Of a DNA stretch of 64,000 nucleotides, positions 32,087-39,891 are shown one piece after another; position 1 is the stretch's first letter, and every line of letters begins with the position of its first letter. Under the pieces are notes generated by a model. That model was not told the DNA's origin and made no database searches. It worked only from the letters and a program-made list of their open reading frames with translations. The DNA is taken from positions 10,230,001-10,294,000 of the forward strand of contig NZ_CP107995.1 of NCBI RefSeq assembly GCF_036116635.1, given 5' to 3'. The position numbers and the translations under genes are program-made. This DNA is from Amycolatopsis sp. NBC_00345. GTDB lineage: Bacteria; Actinomycetota; Actinomycetes; Mycobacteriales; Pseudonocardiaceae.

Positions 32087-32488
32087 ATGACCCACTCCTC
32101 GCCCCCGCACAGCGCCCCCAAAAGAGTGGCCCTGCACACGCGCTTGAAGCCGGGCAGAGAAGCCGAGTACGAGTCGGTGCACGCCGTCATCCCGGACGAT
32201 CTCGACGCCGCGCTGCGCCGCGCCGGGGTGCGCACGTGGCGGATCTGGCGCGACGGGCTCGACCTGTTCCACTTCGTCGAGGTGGACGATTTCGACGCCA
32301 TGCGCGCCGCTCTCGCCGACGATCCGGCCGACATCACCTGGCAGGCCCGGATCAACCTGCTGCTGGACGCGGCCGACGGCGGCGCCGACACTTCGTCGGG
32401 GCTGCACCAGGTCTGGGAACTGCCGGTTACTGGGCCGTTCGTTGCTAATCCGACGGCAGCCACGGCGGAAACAGGTTCCTCCGAGTAG
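32087..32488 (+). CDS. RhaM-type sugar mutarotase (L-fucose mutarotase type 2)
   Basis: A 133-aa protein of the L-rhamnose mutarotase family, which interconverts alpha and beta anomers. Conserved features are RVALHTRLKPGREAEYESVH, WRIWRDGLDLFHFVEVDDF and the closing QVWELP. Its position in a fucose locus suggests an L-fucose anomer as substrate. ATG 32087 follows a GGAGGATCG site. The C-terminal 25 residues beyond QVWELP are low in structure. Confidence 0.87.
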   Translation: MTHSSPPHSAPKRVALHTRLKPGREAEYESVHAVIPDDLDAALRRAGVRTWRIWRDGLDLFHFVEVDDFDAMRAALADDPADITWQARINLLLDAADGGADTSSGLHQVWELPVTGPFVANPTAATAETGSSE

Positions 32489-32541
32489 GTCGGCTGCGGA
32501 CCGTGTCCGCCTACTTTCGGTCGGATTAGCAAGGAGTGAAC

Positions 32542-33519
32542 GTGAAGCTCTCCCCACTGGGGCTCGGCTGCGCGCAGCTGGGCAACCTCTACCACGCCAT
32601 CACCGACGAGACGGCCGCCGCGACCGTGAACCGGGCCTGGGCCGAAGGCATCCGCTACTTCGACACCGCGCCGCACTACGGGCTCGGGCTCTCGGAACGG
32701 CGGCTCGGCGCGGCGCTCGCGTCGTACCCGCGTGACGAGTACGTGCTGTCCACCAAGGTCGGCCGGGTGCTGGAGCCGACTGCCGCCGCGCCCGGCGAGC
32801 GTGACGACCAGGGCTTCGACGTGCCCGCCACCTACCGCCGCCGCTGGGACTTCAGCCGCGACGGGATCCTGCGCTCGATCGAGGACAGCCTGACCCGGCT
32901 CGGCCTCGACCGCGTCGACATCGCCTACGTGCACGACCCGGACGAGCATTTCGACGAGGCCGTCGACGGCGCCTTCCCGGCGTTGCTGGAACTGCGGGAG
33001 CAGGGCGTGGTCCGGGCGATCGGCGCGGGCATGAACCAGGCGCCGATGCTGGCCGAGTTCGTCCGCCGCTTCGACCTCGACCACGTGCTGATGGCCGGCC
33101 GCTACACGCTGCTGAACCAGCCGGCGCTCGACGAGCTGCTGCCGCTGTGCCTCGACCGCGGGATCGGCGTGGTGGCGGGCGGCGTGTTCAACGGCGGCAT
33201 CCTCGCCACCGCGGAGCCCGGGGAGATCTACGACTACACGACGGCGCCCGCGGAGCTGGTCGAGAAAGCGCGCCGGATCGCGGAGGTCTGCGCGCGCCAC
33301 GGCGTCGAGCTGCCGCAGGCCGCGCTCGCCCTGCCCGCCGCGCACCCCGCCGTGGTCTCGGTGGTGGTCGGCGCGCACGGTCCCGAGCAGGTCGCGCTCA
33401 ACGTCCGGCGGGCGTCCGCGCCGGTTCCGGCCGTACTGTGGACCGACCTCGCCGACGCCGGCCTGCTGCGGCCCGAAGCCGTCGCCGGCCACCCCGTCAC
33501 CTCCGGAGGACCGCAGTGA
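32542..33519 (+). CDS. Aldo/keto reductase, probable L-fucose 1-dehydrogenase
   Basis: A 325-aa TIM-barrel aldo/keto reductase with catalytic-type residues D41, Y46 (FDTAPHYG), K72 (STKVG) and the His in AYVHDPD. Members of this group oxidise L-fucopyranose to L-fuconolactone in non-phosphorylative pathways. The AAGGAG site fits GTG 32542; the GTG at 32536 is too close to it. It overlaps the lactonase gene by GTGA. Confidence 0.9.
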   Translation: MKLSPLGLGCAQLGNLYHAITDETAAATVNRAWAEGIRYFDTAPHYGLGLSERRLGAALASYPRDEYVLSTKVGRVLEPTAAAPGERDDQGFDVPATYRRRWDFSRDGILRSIEDSLTRLGLDRVDIAYVHDPDEHFDEAVDGAFPALLELREQGVVRAIGAGMNQAPMLAEFVRRFDLDHVLMAGRYTLLNQPALDELLPLCLDRGIGVVAGGVFNGGILATAEPGEIYDYTTAPAELVEKARRIAEVCARHGVELPQAALALPAAHPAVVSVVVGAHGPEQVALNVRRASAPVPAVLWTDLADAGLLRPEAVAGHPVTSGGPQ

Positions 33520-34346
33520 TCGACGCGCACCACCACCTCTGGGACCCGGCGCGGCGCGACTACCCGTGGCTGGCGGGCGCGGCGCTGGACCCGATCCGCC
33601 ATCCGTACACAGTGGACGATCTTCGTACGGTGACGCGCGCCGCGGGCGTGCACGCGACGGTGCTCGTCCAGACCCTGTCGGACCAGGGGGAGACCGAGGA
33701 GTTCCTCGCCACCGCGGCGGCGGAGCCGGTGATCGCGGGGGTCGTCGGCTGGGTGGACCTCACCGCGCCCGACGTCGCCGACCAGCTGGCGCGCTTGGCC
33801 TCGCTGGGCCCACTCGTCGGCATCCGGCACCAGGTCGAGAACGAGGCGGACCCGGACTGGCTGCTGCGCGAGGACGTGCTGCGCGGGCTCGCGGCGGTCG
33901 GCGCCGCCGGGCTGGTCTACGACCTGCTCGTGGCGCCGGCACAGGTGGCCGCCGCGGTGAAGGTGGCGGAGCGGCTGCCGGAGCTGAAGCTGGTGCTGGA
34001 CCACGCCGCGAAGCCGCCGATCGCGGCGGGGGAGTGGCAGCCGTGGGCCGACGGGATCGCGGCGCTCGGCGAGCGGGAGAACGCGCACTGCAAGCTGTCC
34101 GGGCTCGTCACCGAGGCGGACTGGGCGCAGTGGCAGGTCGGGCACCTGCGCCGGTACGCGGACCACGTGTTCGGGTCCTTCGGCGCGCGGCGGGTGATGT
34201 TCGGGTCCGACTGGCCGGTGTGCGAACTGGCGGCGGCCTACGAGGTGGTGCTCGACGCGGCGGTGTCGCTCACGGGATCGCTGACGGACCCGGAGCGGCT
34301 GGAAGTCTTCGAGCACACGGCGAAACGGGTCTACGCACTGTCCTGA
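33516..34346 (+). CDS. Amidohydrolase-family lactonase, probable L-fuconolactonase
   Basis: A 276-aa TIM-barrel hydrolase of the amidohydrolase_2 family: metal-binding IDAHHHLWDP at the N-terminus, LDHAAKPP in the middle and FGSDWPVCEL with the catalytic Asp near the end. It opens L-fuconolactone to L-fuconate, the substrate of FucD. GTG 33516 with GGAGGA; translationally coupled to the dehydrogenase gene. A GC-rich hairpin follows the stop. Confidence 0.92.
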   Translation: MIDAHHHLWDPARRDYPWLAGAALDPIRHPYTVDDLRTVTRAAGVHATVLVQTLSDQGETEEFLATAAAEPVIAGVVGWVDLTAPDVADQLARLASLGPLVGIRHQVENEADPDWLLREDVLRGLAAVGAAGLVYDLLVAPAQVAAAVKVAERLPELKLVLDHAAKPPIAAGEWQPWADGIAALGERENAHCKLSGLVTEADWAQWQVGHLRRYADHVFGSFGARRVMFGSDWPVCELAAAYEVVLDAAVSLTGSLTDPERLEVFEHTAKRVYALS

Positions 34347-34351
34347 ACGGG

Positions 34352-34374
34352 GGCCGCCCGGGTCGCGGGCGGCC
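34352..34374. terminator. GC-rich hairpin between convergent genes
   Basis: GGCCGCCCG (34352-34360) and CGGGCGGCC (34366-34374) form a perfect 9-bp stem with a 5-nt loop, between the lactonase stop and the stop of the sigma-factor gene on the other strand. Confidence 0.65.
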
Positions 34375-34381
34375 ACCACCG

Positions 34382-35035
34382 TCAGAGGTCTTGGCCCTGG
34401 GCCATCTCGCGCAGCTTGCTCAGCGCGCGGTGCTGGGTGACGCGGACGTTGCCGGGGGAGATGCCGAGGGTCTCGGCGGTTTCGGCGGCGCTGAGGCCGA
34501 CGATGATCCGCAGCGTGAGGATTTCCTGCTGGACCGGCGCGAGCCGGGTGACCAGCTCGCTGAGGCGGGCGCCGAGGTCGAGGTTCAGCGCGTGGGACTC
34601 GGGCTCGTTGCCGACCAGCGGCCGTTCGGGCAGCTCGGGTACGGGGTCGGAGCGGTCGCGGGCGACGGCGCGGTAGGCGTCGGCGACCTTGTTGGCCGCG
34701 ATCGCGTGCACCAGGTAGAGGAAGGAGCCGCCGCGGTCCTGGTAGTCGGGCAGGGCCTTGAGCACGGCCATGCAGACGTCCTGGGCCACGTCGTCGGCGG
34801 AGAGGTAGGACAGGTCGCGCCCGCCCATTCGCGCCCGGCAGTACCGGGCGACGGTGGGACGGAGCACGTGCAGCAGGTCGTCGATCGCGCGCTGGTCGCC
34901 GCGGCCCGCGGCGCGGACCATCGGGTCGAGGTCTTCTTTCGAGAGCCGTCCGCTGGCTCGCGGTAGCGTCTCGGGGCTCGTATAACCCGGTACATCAGGC
35001 TCCGCGGTGCGAGCCATCTTCGGCGGTGCTGTCAT
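34382..35035 (-). CDS. shbA: RNA polymerase sigma factor, ShbA-type
   Basis: A 217-aa sigma-70-family factor with regions 2 and 4. Region 2 includes YLSADDVAQDVCMAVLKALP and the -10-reading helix (GSFLYLVHAIAANKVADAYR). Region 4 has LAPVQQEILTLRIIVGLSAA and ETLGISPGNVRVTQHRALSK. The sequence is of the ShbA group (SigD in mycobacteria); in Streptomyces ShbA drives transcription of the principal sigma factor gene hrdB. ATG 35035 has a GGGGAG site; ATG 35017 is a less likely alternative. No anti-sigma gene adjoins it. A 388-bp gap upstream leaves room for its own promoters. Confidence 0.9.
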   Translation of the reverse strand: MTAPPKMARTAEPDVPGYTSPETLPRASGRLSKEDLDPMVRAAGRGDQRAIDDLLHVLRPTVARYCRARMGGRDLSYLSADDVAQDVCMAVLKALPDYQDRGGSFLYLVHAIAANKVADAYRAVARDRSDPVPELPERPLVGNEPESHALNLDLGARLSELVTRLAPVQQEILTLRIIVGLSAAETAETLGISPGNVRVTQHRALSKLREMAQGQDL

Positions 35036-35423
35036 GGTCGTCTCCCCGGCGACCTCACGACCACCGAGGCCGGAAGGTCAACACTCCGTGATGTTGTGAT
35101 TGCGGCTTACTCCGTATGGTGAAAGGAAGCCACGCCCGTTGCGACGCTCTGTAACCCTAGGCGGCAGCGGGGGCGACAGTCCAGATTTCAACTACGAATA
35201 CCCCGTTAGCAGGAGTGGTCTTGATGTAAACGAGACCAGGCCCACGCGCGGTGGTTGTTTTGCGCCGTGAAATGTGCGGATCCAGGGGGTGTTGTGTCAC
35301 TGCGCGTGAGGTCGGTGTAGCACAACAGAGCGTGGCCGCCGCTGATCTAGGCCAAATGGGGAACCGCTGACCGGCCCAGGGGAGGTCTGCGCTCCGGGGC
35401 GTCGGCGTTCGGTCCCGCGGTGT
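35036..35423. other. Intergenic region upstream of shbA, 388 bp
   Basis: No credible gene is seen. On the minus strand TTGACC at about 35075-35080 could be a -35 for shbA, without a clear -10. The segment 35185-35275 is relatively AT-rich. Regulatory sequence for the sigma factor is expected here. Confidence 0.4.
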
Positions 35424-35897
35424 TCAGTCCTGCTGGGCGGTGGCCGGCTCGCGGCGGGCGAAGACCCACCAGCGGAGCAGGGCGAACCGGGCGATGCCGC
35501 CGACGAAGCTGGCGGCCAGCAGGGTGCCGGTCTCTTCCCAGGCCGTCGGGTCGCTCACCAGCGAGTCGACGAGGGCCAGCACGATCGAGCCGTACCCGGC
35601 GTAGAAGGCGAACGTCAGCAGGTCCTGCAGGTGCCGTTTGCCGGCGTTGCTCTGACGGCCAGCGAAGGTGACGCGGCGGTGGAACTCGGTGTTGCCGACC
35701 GTGGTCAGCGCGATCGCGGCCAGATTCGCCCACTGGGAGCCGAATTCGGGGCGCAGCACCAGGAAGAGGACGGCCTGCAGCCCGGTCGTGATGCCGCCGG
35801 CGAGGAGGTACCACGCCGCGTGCCCGCCGAGTTCGTGGTGGCGGTGCGGGGCGCCTTCGACAATGTGGTGCCCGGGCGTCCACCTGGTGGTGGTCAT
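35424..35897 (-). CDS. GtrA-family membrane protein
   Basis: A 157-aa protein with four membrane segments typical of GtrA, a family thought to flip or assist lipid-linked sugars across the membrane. The first segment starts YLLAGGITTGLQAVLFLVL, the second carries TTVGNTEFHRRVTF with its His/Arg pair after the segment, and the last ends in RWWVFARR. ATG 35897 has no strong ribosome site. The palindrome TTCACAA-AC-TTGTGAA lies 20 bp upstream, in its promoter region. It diverges from a small acidic gene. Confidence 0.87.
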   Translation of the reverse strand: MTTTRWTPGHHIVEGAPHRHHELGGHAAWYLLAGGITTGLQAVLFLVLRPEFGSQWANLAAIALTTVGNTEFHRRVTFAGRQSNAGKRHLQDLLTFAFYAGYGSIVLALVDSLVSDPTAWEETGTLLAASFVGGIARFALLRWWVFARREPATAQQD

Positions 35898-35917
35898 GAT
35901 GAAAACGCTACCTCCGT

Positions 35918-35933
35918 TTCACAAACTTGTGAA
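35918..35933. promoter_or_regulatory. Inverted repeat between gtrA-like and small divergent gene
   Basis: TTCACAA and TTGTGAA are perfect 7-bp arms separated by 2 bp (35918-35933), 20 bp before the GtrA start and 13 bp before the divergent ATG. An operator is likely. Confidence 0.45.
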
Positions 35934-35946
35934 CCTGATGAACCTG

Positions 35947-36183
35947 ATGAAGATTTGTGATCCCGGCGACAGCCCTACGCACGAGCAGCACCTCGCCGAG
36001 GAGCAGCCCGACGTCCAGCTTTCGCCGGTGCCGGCCCGGCCCGTCGCCGCGACCCCGGCGGAAGAGCTGGACGGCTCGATCGAAGACGCGCCCGCCGATG
36101 TCGCGGGCGGTGCCGTCGCCGACGCGATCCGTGACACTCGCTTGACCCGCGAGACCTTTGGCTTGACCCGCGAGACCCCTTGA
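35947..36183 (+). CDS. Small acidic protein with a C-terminal heptapeptide repeat
   Basis: About 78 aa. Third codon positions are strongly G/C, which supports real coding. The protein is acidic (EEQPDVQLSP, EELDGSIEDAPADVAGG) and ends with a heptad repeat, LTRETFG then LTRETP, encoded by a 21-bp tandem DNA repeat (CTTGACCCGCGAGACC at 36141 and 36162). There is no signal peptide or membrane segment. ATG 35938 or GTG 35929 could be the start. The function is unknown; an acidic leader followed by a Thr/Glu-rich repeated tail resembles some modified-peptide precursors, but no maturation enzyme is near. Confidence 0.5.
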   Translation: MKICDPGDSPTHEQHLAEEQPDVQLSPVPARPVAATPAEELDGSIEDAPADVAGGAVADAIRDTRLTRETFGLTRETP

Positions 36184-36334
36184 CCGGAGCCCTGGTTTTC
36201 AAACGTCTTTGTGACCCGGTCAACGCGGATTTCCGGGCTGCTGCGCCGGATGGCCGCTCACGCTGCGCCGCCGGACGGCCGCCTTTAGCGTGATATTCCA
36301 TCGCATCCGACCGCGACGAAGGGAAGGCCGAAAG

Positions 36335-36631
36335 ATGCTGACCGTGACCGAAGCCGCCGCCGAGGCGATCACCGCGCTGACGGCACAACAGGGCGCCGAA
36401 GAGAGCGGGCTGCGGTTCGCCCTCCAGAGCATGGAGAACGAAGGCGCGCAGCTGGCCCTCTCCGTGGCCCCCGCGCCCGAAGACGGCGACCGCGTGGTGG
36501 GCACCGACAACGGTGCCAAGGTGTTCCTGGAACCCCAGGCCGCCGCGCTCCTGGACGACAAGGTCCTGGACGTGCAGCAGGACGAGACGGGCGACGTCGC
36601 GTTCGCGGTGCTGCCGCAGCAGTCCCTTTAG
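36335..36631 (+). CDS. HesB/IscA-like small protein lacking cysteines
   Basis: A 98-aa protein with the layout of A-type iron-sulfur carriers (MLTVTEAAAEAITALTAQQ, GLRFALQ, VFLEPQAAALLDDKVLDV). It has no cysteine at all, so the three Cys ligands of true IscA/ErpA are missing. Actinomycetes carry such Cys-less relatives; their role is unknown. ATG 36335 follows GAAGGGAAGG. It stands alone before the DnaA-box element. Confidence 0.8.
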   Translation: MLTVTEAAAEAITALTAQQGAEESGLRFALQSMENEGAQLALSVAPAPEDGDRVVGTDNGAKVFLEPQAAALLDDKVLDVQQDETGDVAFAVLPQQSL

Positions 36632-36660
36632 CGGACTACTGGGGGATATTTCCCGGGATG

Positions 36661-36718
36661 GTTGTCCACAGCTCTGTTCGGCAGCACTGTTCGGCAGCAC
36701 TGTTCAGTTGTGGACAAC
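36661..36718. repeat. Inverted pair of DnaA boxes around 13-bp tandem repeats
   Basis: GTTGTCCACA (36661-36670) and TGTGGACAAC (36709-36718) are exact inverted copies, and each contains the actinobacterial DnaA box TTGTCCACA. Between them CTGTTCGGCAGCA is repeated in tandem (36674-36686, 36687-36699) with a third partial copy. The element lies between convergent genes, so it may terminate transcription, titrate DnaA, or both. Confidence 0.55.
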
Positions 36719-36754
36719 GCCTCCGGTCGTTCCAGCGTCGTCCTGAGCGGATCC

Positions 36755-37612
36755 TTACGCCCTCGTTGAGCAGACCTTCGCCGCCTCGGCGATCACTTCG
36801 GCGAGCGCGGCGGGCTGGGACAGGAAGGGCGAGTGCGAGGACTCGAGTTCGGTCACGACGGTCGGGGAAGCCGAAACGGCGTCGATCTCCTTGATCAGAC
36901 GGTGTTGCACCGCCAGTGGGATGGCGTTGTCCCGGGTGCAGGTCACGTATGAGTGCGGGATGCTGCCGTAGCGCTCCGCGGTGACGGTCAGCTGCTCGGC
37001 CGGGACCCCGATCGGGCCGTCCGGGCTGAGCAGGGCGATCGCGGCGTCCGCGGTGCGGTCGTCGACGTCGGCGTAGAAGGCGTTCTTGATCTCGTCGCGC
37101 CGGGCCGGGTCGCCGAAGTCGATGCGGACCGCGCCGACCACCGCCGGGTCGGCGACGATCAGCTTGGCCAGTTTGTCGCTGTCGTTCTCCGGGCACGTGG
37201 CGTAGTAGCCGCCCGGCCCGCCGCCCGCCGGCACGATCGCGGCCACGTAGACCAGCCCGGCCACGAGTTCCGGGGCGAGCTCCGCCATCGCCGTCGCGAT
37301 CACCCCGCCGTTGCTGTGCGCGACCACGAGACACGGCCGGCCGCCGCCGATCGTGCGTACCTGGTCGGCGAGGAGAGCTGCCGCGGACGAGGCGGTGACG
37401 TCCGCGACCGGTGACGGTTCGGTGGCGAACGCCGCCGCGTCGAACGGCCGCGCCGTGCTGGCGCGCGGTGCGGGACCGCGCAGCCCGTGCCCTTCGCAAT
37501 CGACCGCGACCGACTGGATCCCCCGGCCGGCCAGGTGCTCGGCCACCAGGCTCCAGCACCAGCTGCCGTGCCAGAAACCGTGCACCAGCACGACGGGCGG
37601 GGAGTCGCTCAT
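36755..37612 (-). CDS. Alpha/beta hydrolase (esterase-like)
   Basis: A 285-aa cytoplasmic hydrolase of the methyl-esterase/salicylate-binding type. The oxyanion region is VLVHGFWHGSWCW, the nucleophile S100 lies in AHSNGG, and the catalytic His is probably in ELESSHSPFLSQP at the C-terminus. The Asp is likely in the SYVTCTRDNAIP strand. ATG 37612 follows GAGGAAAAG. Substrate unknown. It is downstream of the glycerate kinase gene on the same strand, with a 175-bp gap. Confidence 0.87.
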   Translation of the reverse strand: MSDSPPVVLVHGFWHGSWCWSLVAEHLAGRGIQSVAVDCEGHGLRGPAPRASTARPFDAAAFATEPSPVADVTASSAAALLADQVRTIGGGRPCLVVAHSNGGVIATAMAELAPELVAGLVYVAAIVPAGGGPGGYYATCPENDSDKLAKLIVADPAVVGAVRIDFGDPARRDEIKNAFYADVDDRTADAAIALLSPDGPIGVPAEQLTVTAERYGSIPHSYVTCTRDNAIPLAVQHRLIKEIDAVSASPTVVTELESSHSPFLSQPAALAEVIAEAAKVCSTRA

Positions 37613-37787
37613 TCTTTTCCTCACGCAGCTGGTCCGGCGCCGGGCACCTGTTCACCGGCAGGTTATCGCCGGTGCGGCCGACCTTCGCCAGATCAGGGAC
37701 AAACGGGCAGACCCCGCCCCGGCATCAGCGCATCGGCATCAAACAGAGCGGCACCAGCACATCGCTACCAGCACAGCTGCTGGAGAT

Positions 37788-38915
37788 TCAGCGGCGGCCG
37801 GCCCACTCGCGGACCAGCTCGCCGGCGCGGGCGCGCAACAGCTCGGCCGCGTGCGAGCGGGCGTGGTCGAGCGACGGCGCGTGGTCGATGAGGGCGCTGC
37901 TGCCCACCACGCCCAGCCCGGACAGCCGGTCGGCGTCCAGCTGGATGCGCCCGGCCAGCACCATCAGCGGCACGGCCGCGCGGCGGGCCCTGGCCGCGAT
38001 CCCCGCGGGGGCCTTGCCGGCCAGGCTCTGCTCGTCCAGCGAGCCCTCGCCGGTGATCACCAGGTCCGCGCCGATCAGCGCGGTGTCCACGCCGGTCAGC
38101 TCGGCGATCAGGTCGAAGCCCGACTCCACGGACCCGCCCAGCCCCGCGATGGCGCCCGCCGCGATGCCACCGCCGGCGCCCGCGCCCGGCAGGTTCGAGA
38201 CGTCGGGCGCGCCCGCGTTCGCCAGTGCTTCCGCCCAGCGTCCGAGCGCGGCGTCCAGCGCGGCGACCTCACCAGGTCCGGCGCCCTTCTGCGGCCCGAA
38301 CACCGCCGCGGCCCCGTCCGGGCCGAGCAGCGGGTTCGTCACGTCCGTGGCGACGGACACCGGCACCGTCCCCAGCCGTTCGAGCGCCGGGCCCAGCTCC
38401 GCCTTCGCGACGCGGGAAAGCGTCCCGCCGCCCAGCCCGATGGGGGAGTCGAACGCGTCCAGGACCCCCGCGCCGAGCGCCGCCAGCATGCCCGCGCCGC
38501 CGTCGGTGCTCGCGGTGCCGCCGACGGTCAGCACGAGCCGTCGGGCACCGTGCACCAGCGCGTCGGCCAGCAGTTCGCCGACGCCCCAGGTGTGCGCGGC
38601 GAGCGCGGTTTCCGGCGTCGGCGTCACGAATTCGATGCCGCACGCGCGCGCCGACTCGACGTACGCCGTGCCGTCGAGCACGACGTAACGAGCGTCGACA
38701 GGCTCCTCCAACGGCCCCCGCACGGACAGCCGCACGATCCGGCCGCCCGCGTTCTCCAGCACCTCGAGCGTGCCCTCGCCGCCGTCGGCGACCGGGCAGG
38801 CGGCGATGTCGGCGTCCGGCAACGCGTCGCGCACACCCAGCGCGATGGCGTCGGCCGCCTCGACCGCGGTCAGGCTGCCCTTGAACTTGTCCGGCGCGAT
38901 GACAACACGGGTCAA
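37788..38915 (-). CDS. glxK: Glycerate kinase (GlxK family)
   Basis: A 375-aa kinase that phosphorylates D-glycerate, mainly to 2-phosphoglycerate in this family. Characteristic stretches are VVIAPDKFKGSLTAVEAADA, PVADGGEGTLEVL, LTVGGTASTDGGAGMLAALG and DLVITGEGSLDEQSLAGKAP. The TTG start overlaps the stop of the hydroxyacid dehydrogenase gene (TTGA) and has a GGAGG site, so the pair is one operon: hydroxypyruvate or glyoxylate-derived tartronate semialdehyde would be reduced to glycerate and phosphorylated. Confidence 0.93.
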   Translation of the reverse strand: MTRVVIAPDKFKGSLTAVEAADAIALGVRDALPDADIAACPVADGGEGTLEVLENAGGRIVRLSVRGPLEEPVDARYVVLDGTAYVESARACGIEFVTPTPETALAAHTWGVGELLADALVHGARRLVLTVGGTASTDGGAGMLAALGAGVLDAFDSPIGLGGGTLSRVAKAELGPALERLGTVPVSVATDVTNPLLGPDGAAAVFGPQKGAGPGEVAALDAALGRWAEALANAGAPDVSNLPGAGAGGGIAAGAIAGLGGSVESGFDLIAELTGVDTALIGADLVITGEGSLDEQSLAGKAPAGIAARARRAAVPLMVLAGRIQLDADRLSGLGVVGSSALIDHAPSLDHARSHAAELLRARAGELVREWAGRR

Positions 38916-39868
38916 GGCCGTACCTCCGTCAGCGGGTCGTCCCCGGCGAGCACCGAGGTCACGTTCCGCGCGGCCAGCACGGCCATCGCGGTCCTGGTCT
39001 CCACGGTCGCCGACCCCAGGTGCGGGGTCAGCACCACGTCCTCACGGCCGGGCAGCCGCGGCTCGACGTCCGGCTCGGCCTCGAACACGTCGAGCGCCGC
39101 GCCCGCGATCTCGCCCGCTTCCAGCGCGTCGGCCAGCGCGGACTCGTCGACGACCGGGCCGCGCGTGGTGTTCACCAGGTAGGCGCCGGGTTTCATCGCG
39201 CGCAGCGCGCGGGCGTCGATCAGGTGGCGCGTCTCCGGCGTCAGCGGGCAGTGCAGCGAGACGAAGTCCGACCGTCGCAGCAGCTCGTCGAACGACACGA
39301 ACTCGCCGTCGAAGTCCGGCTTCGCCGACCGTCCCGAGTAGACGGTCCGCAGTCCGAACGCCGCCGCCCGCTGCGCCACCGCGCGGCCGATCTGCCCGAG
39401 CCCGACGATGCCGAGCGTCTTGCCCTGCAGCCCCGAGCCGAGCAGGAAACCGAGGTGGAACGACCACGGCGTGCGCGCGCGGACCAGCCGCTCGCCTTCA
39501 CCGAGCCGCCGCGTGACGGCCAGCAGCAGGCCGAACGCCAGGTCCGCCGTCGCGTCGGTGAGCACACCCGGGGTGTTGGTGACGGTGACGCCGCGGGCGG
39601 CCAGCGCGGCCACGTCGACGTTGTCATAACCCACCGCGACGTTCGCGACGACCTTCAGCCCCGGCCCCGCGGCTTCGGCCACTGACCCGTCGATCCGGTC
39701 GTGCAGCATCGAAACCACCGCCGAAGCGCCCGCCACGAACTCCCGCAGCTCTTCGGGCGTCAGCGGCCGGTCGGCGTCGGACAGCTTCACGTCGCCCGCT
39801 TCGGCGAGCACCTTAAGCGCCTCGTCCGGGATCCAGCGGGTGACGGCGATGGTCGGGCGAGCGGGCAT
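38912..39868 (-). CDS. D-2-hydroxyacid dehydrogenase (glyoxylate/hydroxypyruvate reductase-like)
   Basis: A 318-aa NAD(P)-dependent dehydrogenase. The Rossmann loop is GIVGLGQIGRAVAQRA, followed by the substrate-binding Arg in VNTTRGPVVDE, the Glu in FEAEPDVEPRLP and the catalytic His in LTPHLGSAT. The GRSAKPD after the second strand suggests NADP use. Coupled to glycerate kinase, it most likely reduces glyoxylate or hydroxypyruvate. ATG 39868 is 24 nt beyond the alpha-galactosidase start region on the other side; no obvious shared regulation. Confidence 0.92.
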   Translation of the reverse strand: MPARPTIAVTRWIPDEALKVLAEAGDVKLSDADRPLTPEELREFVAGASAVVSMLHDRIDGSVAEAAGPGLKVVANVAVGYDNVDVAALAARGVTVTNTPGVLTDATADLAFGLLLAVTRRLGEGERLVRARTPWSFHLGFLLGSGLQGKTLGIVGLGQIGRAVAQRAAAFGLRTVYSGRSAKPDFDGEFVSFDELLRRSDFVSLHCPLTPETRHLIDARALRAMKPGAYLVNTTRGPVVDESALADALEAGEIAGAALDVFEAEPDVEPRLPGREDVVLTPHLGSATVETRTAMAVLAARNVTSVLAGDDPLTEVRP

Positions 39869-39891
39869 GGGGGCAGCCTAGTGGGCGGTCC

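Noticed and set aside
32443..32530. 10-bp inverted repeat GCTAATCCGA / TCGGATTAGC around the end of the mutarotase gene
   Set aside because: The arms are 68 bp apart and partly within coding sequence; several such pairs are expected by chance in 64 kb. Kept only as a weak operator possibility.
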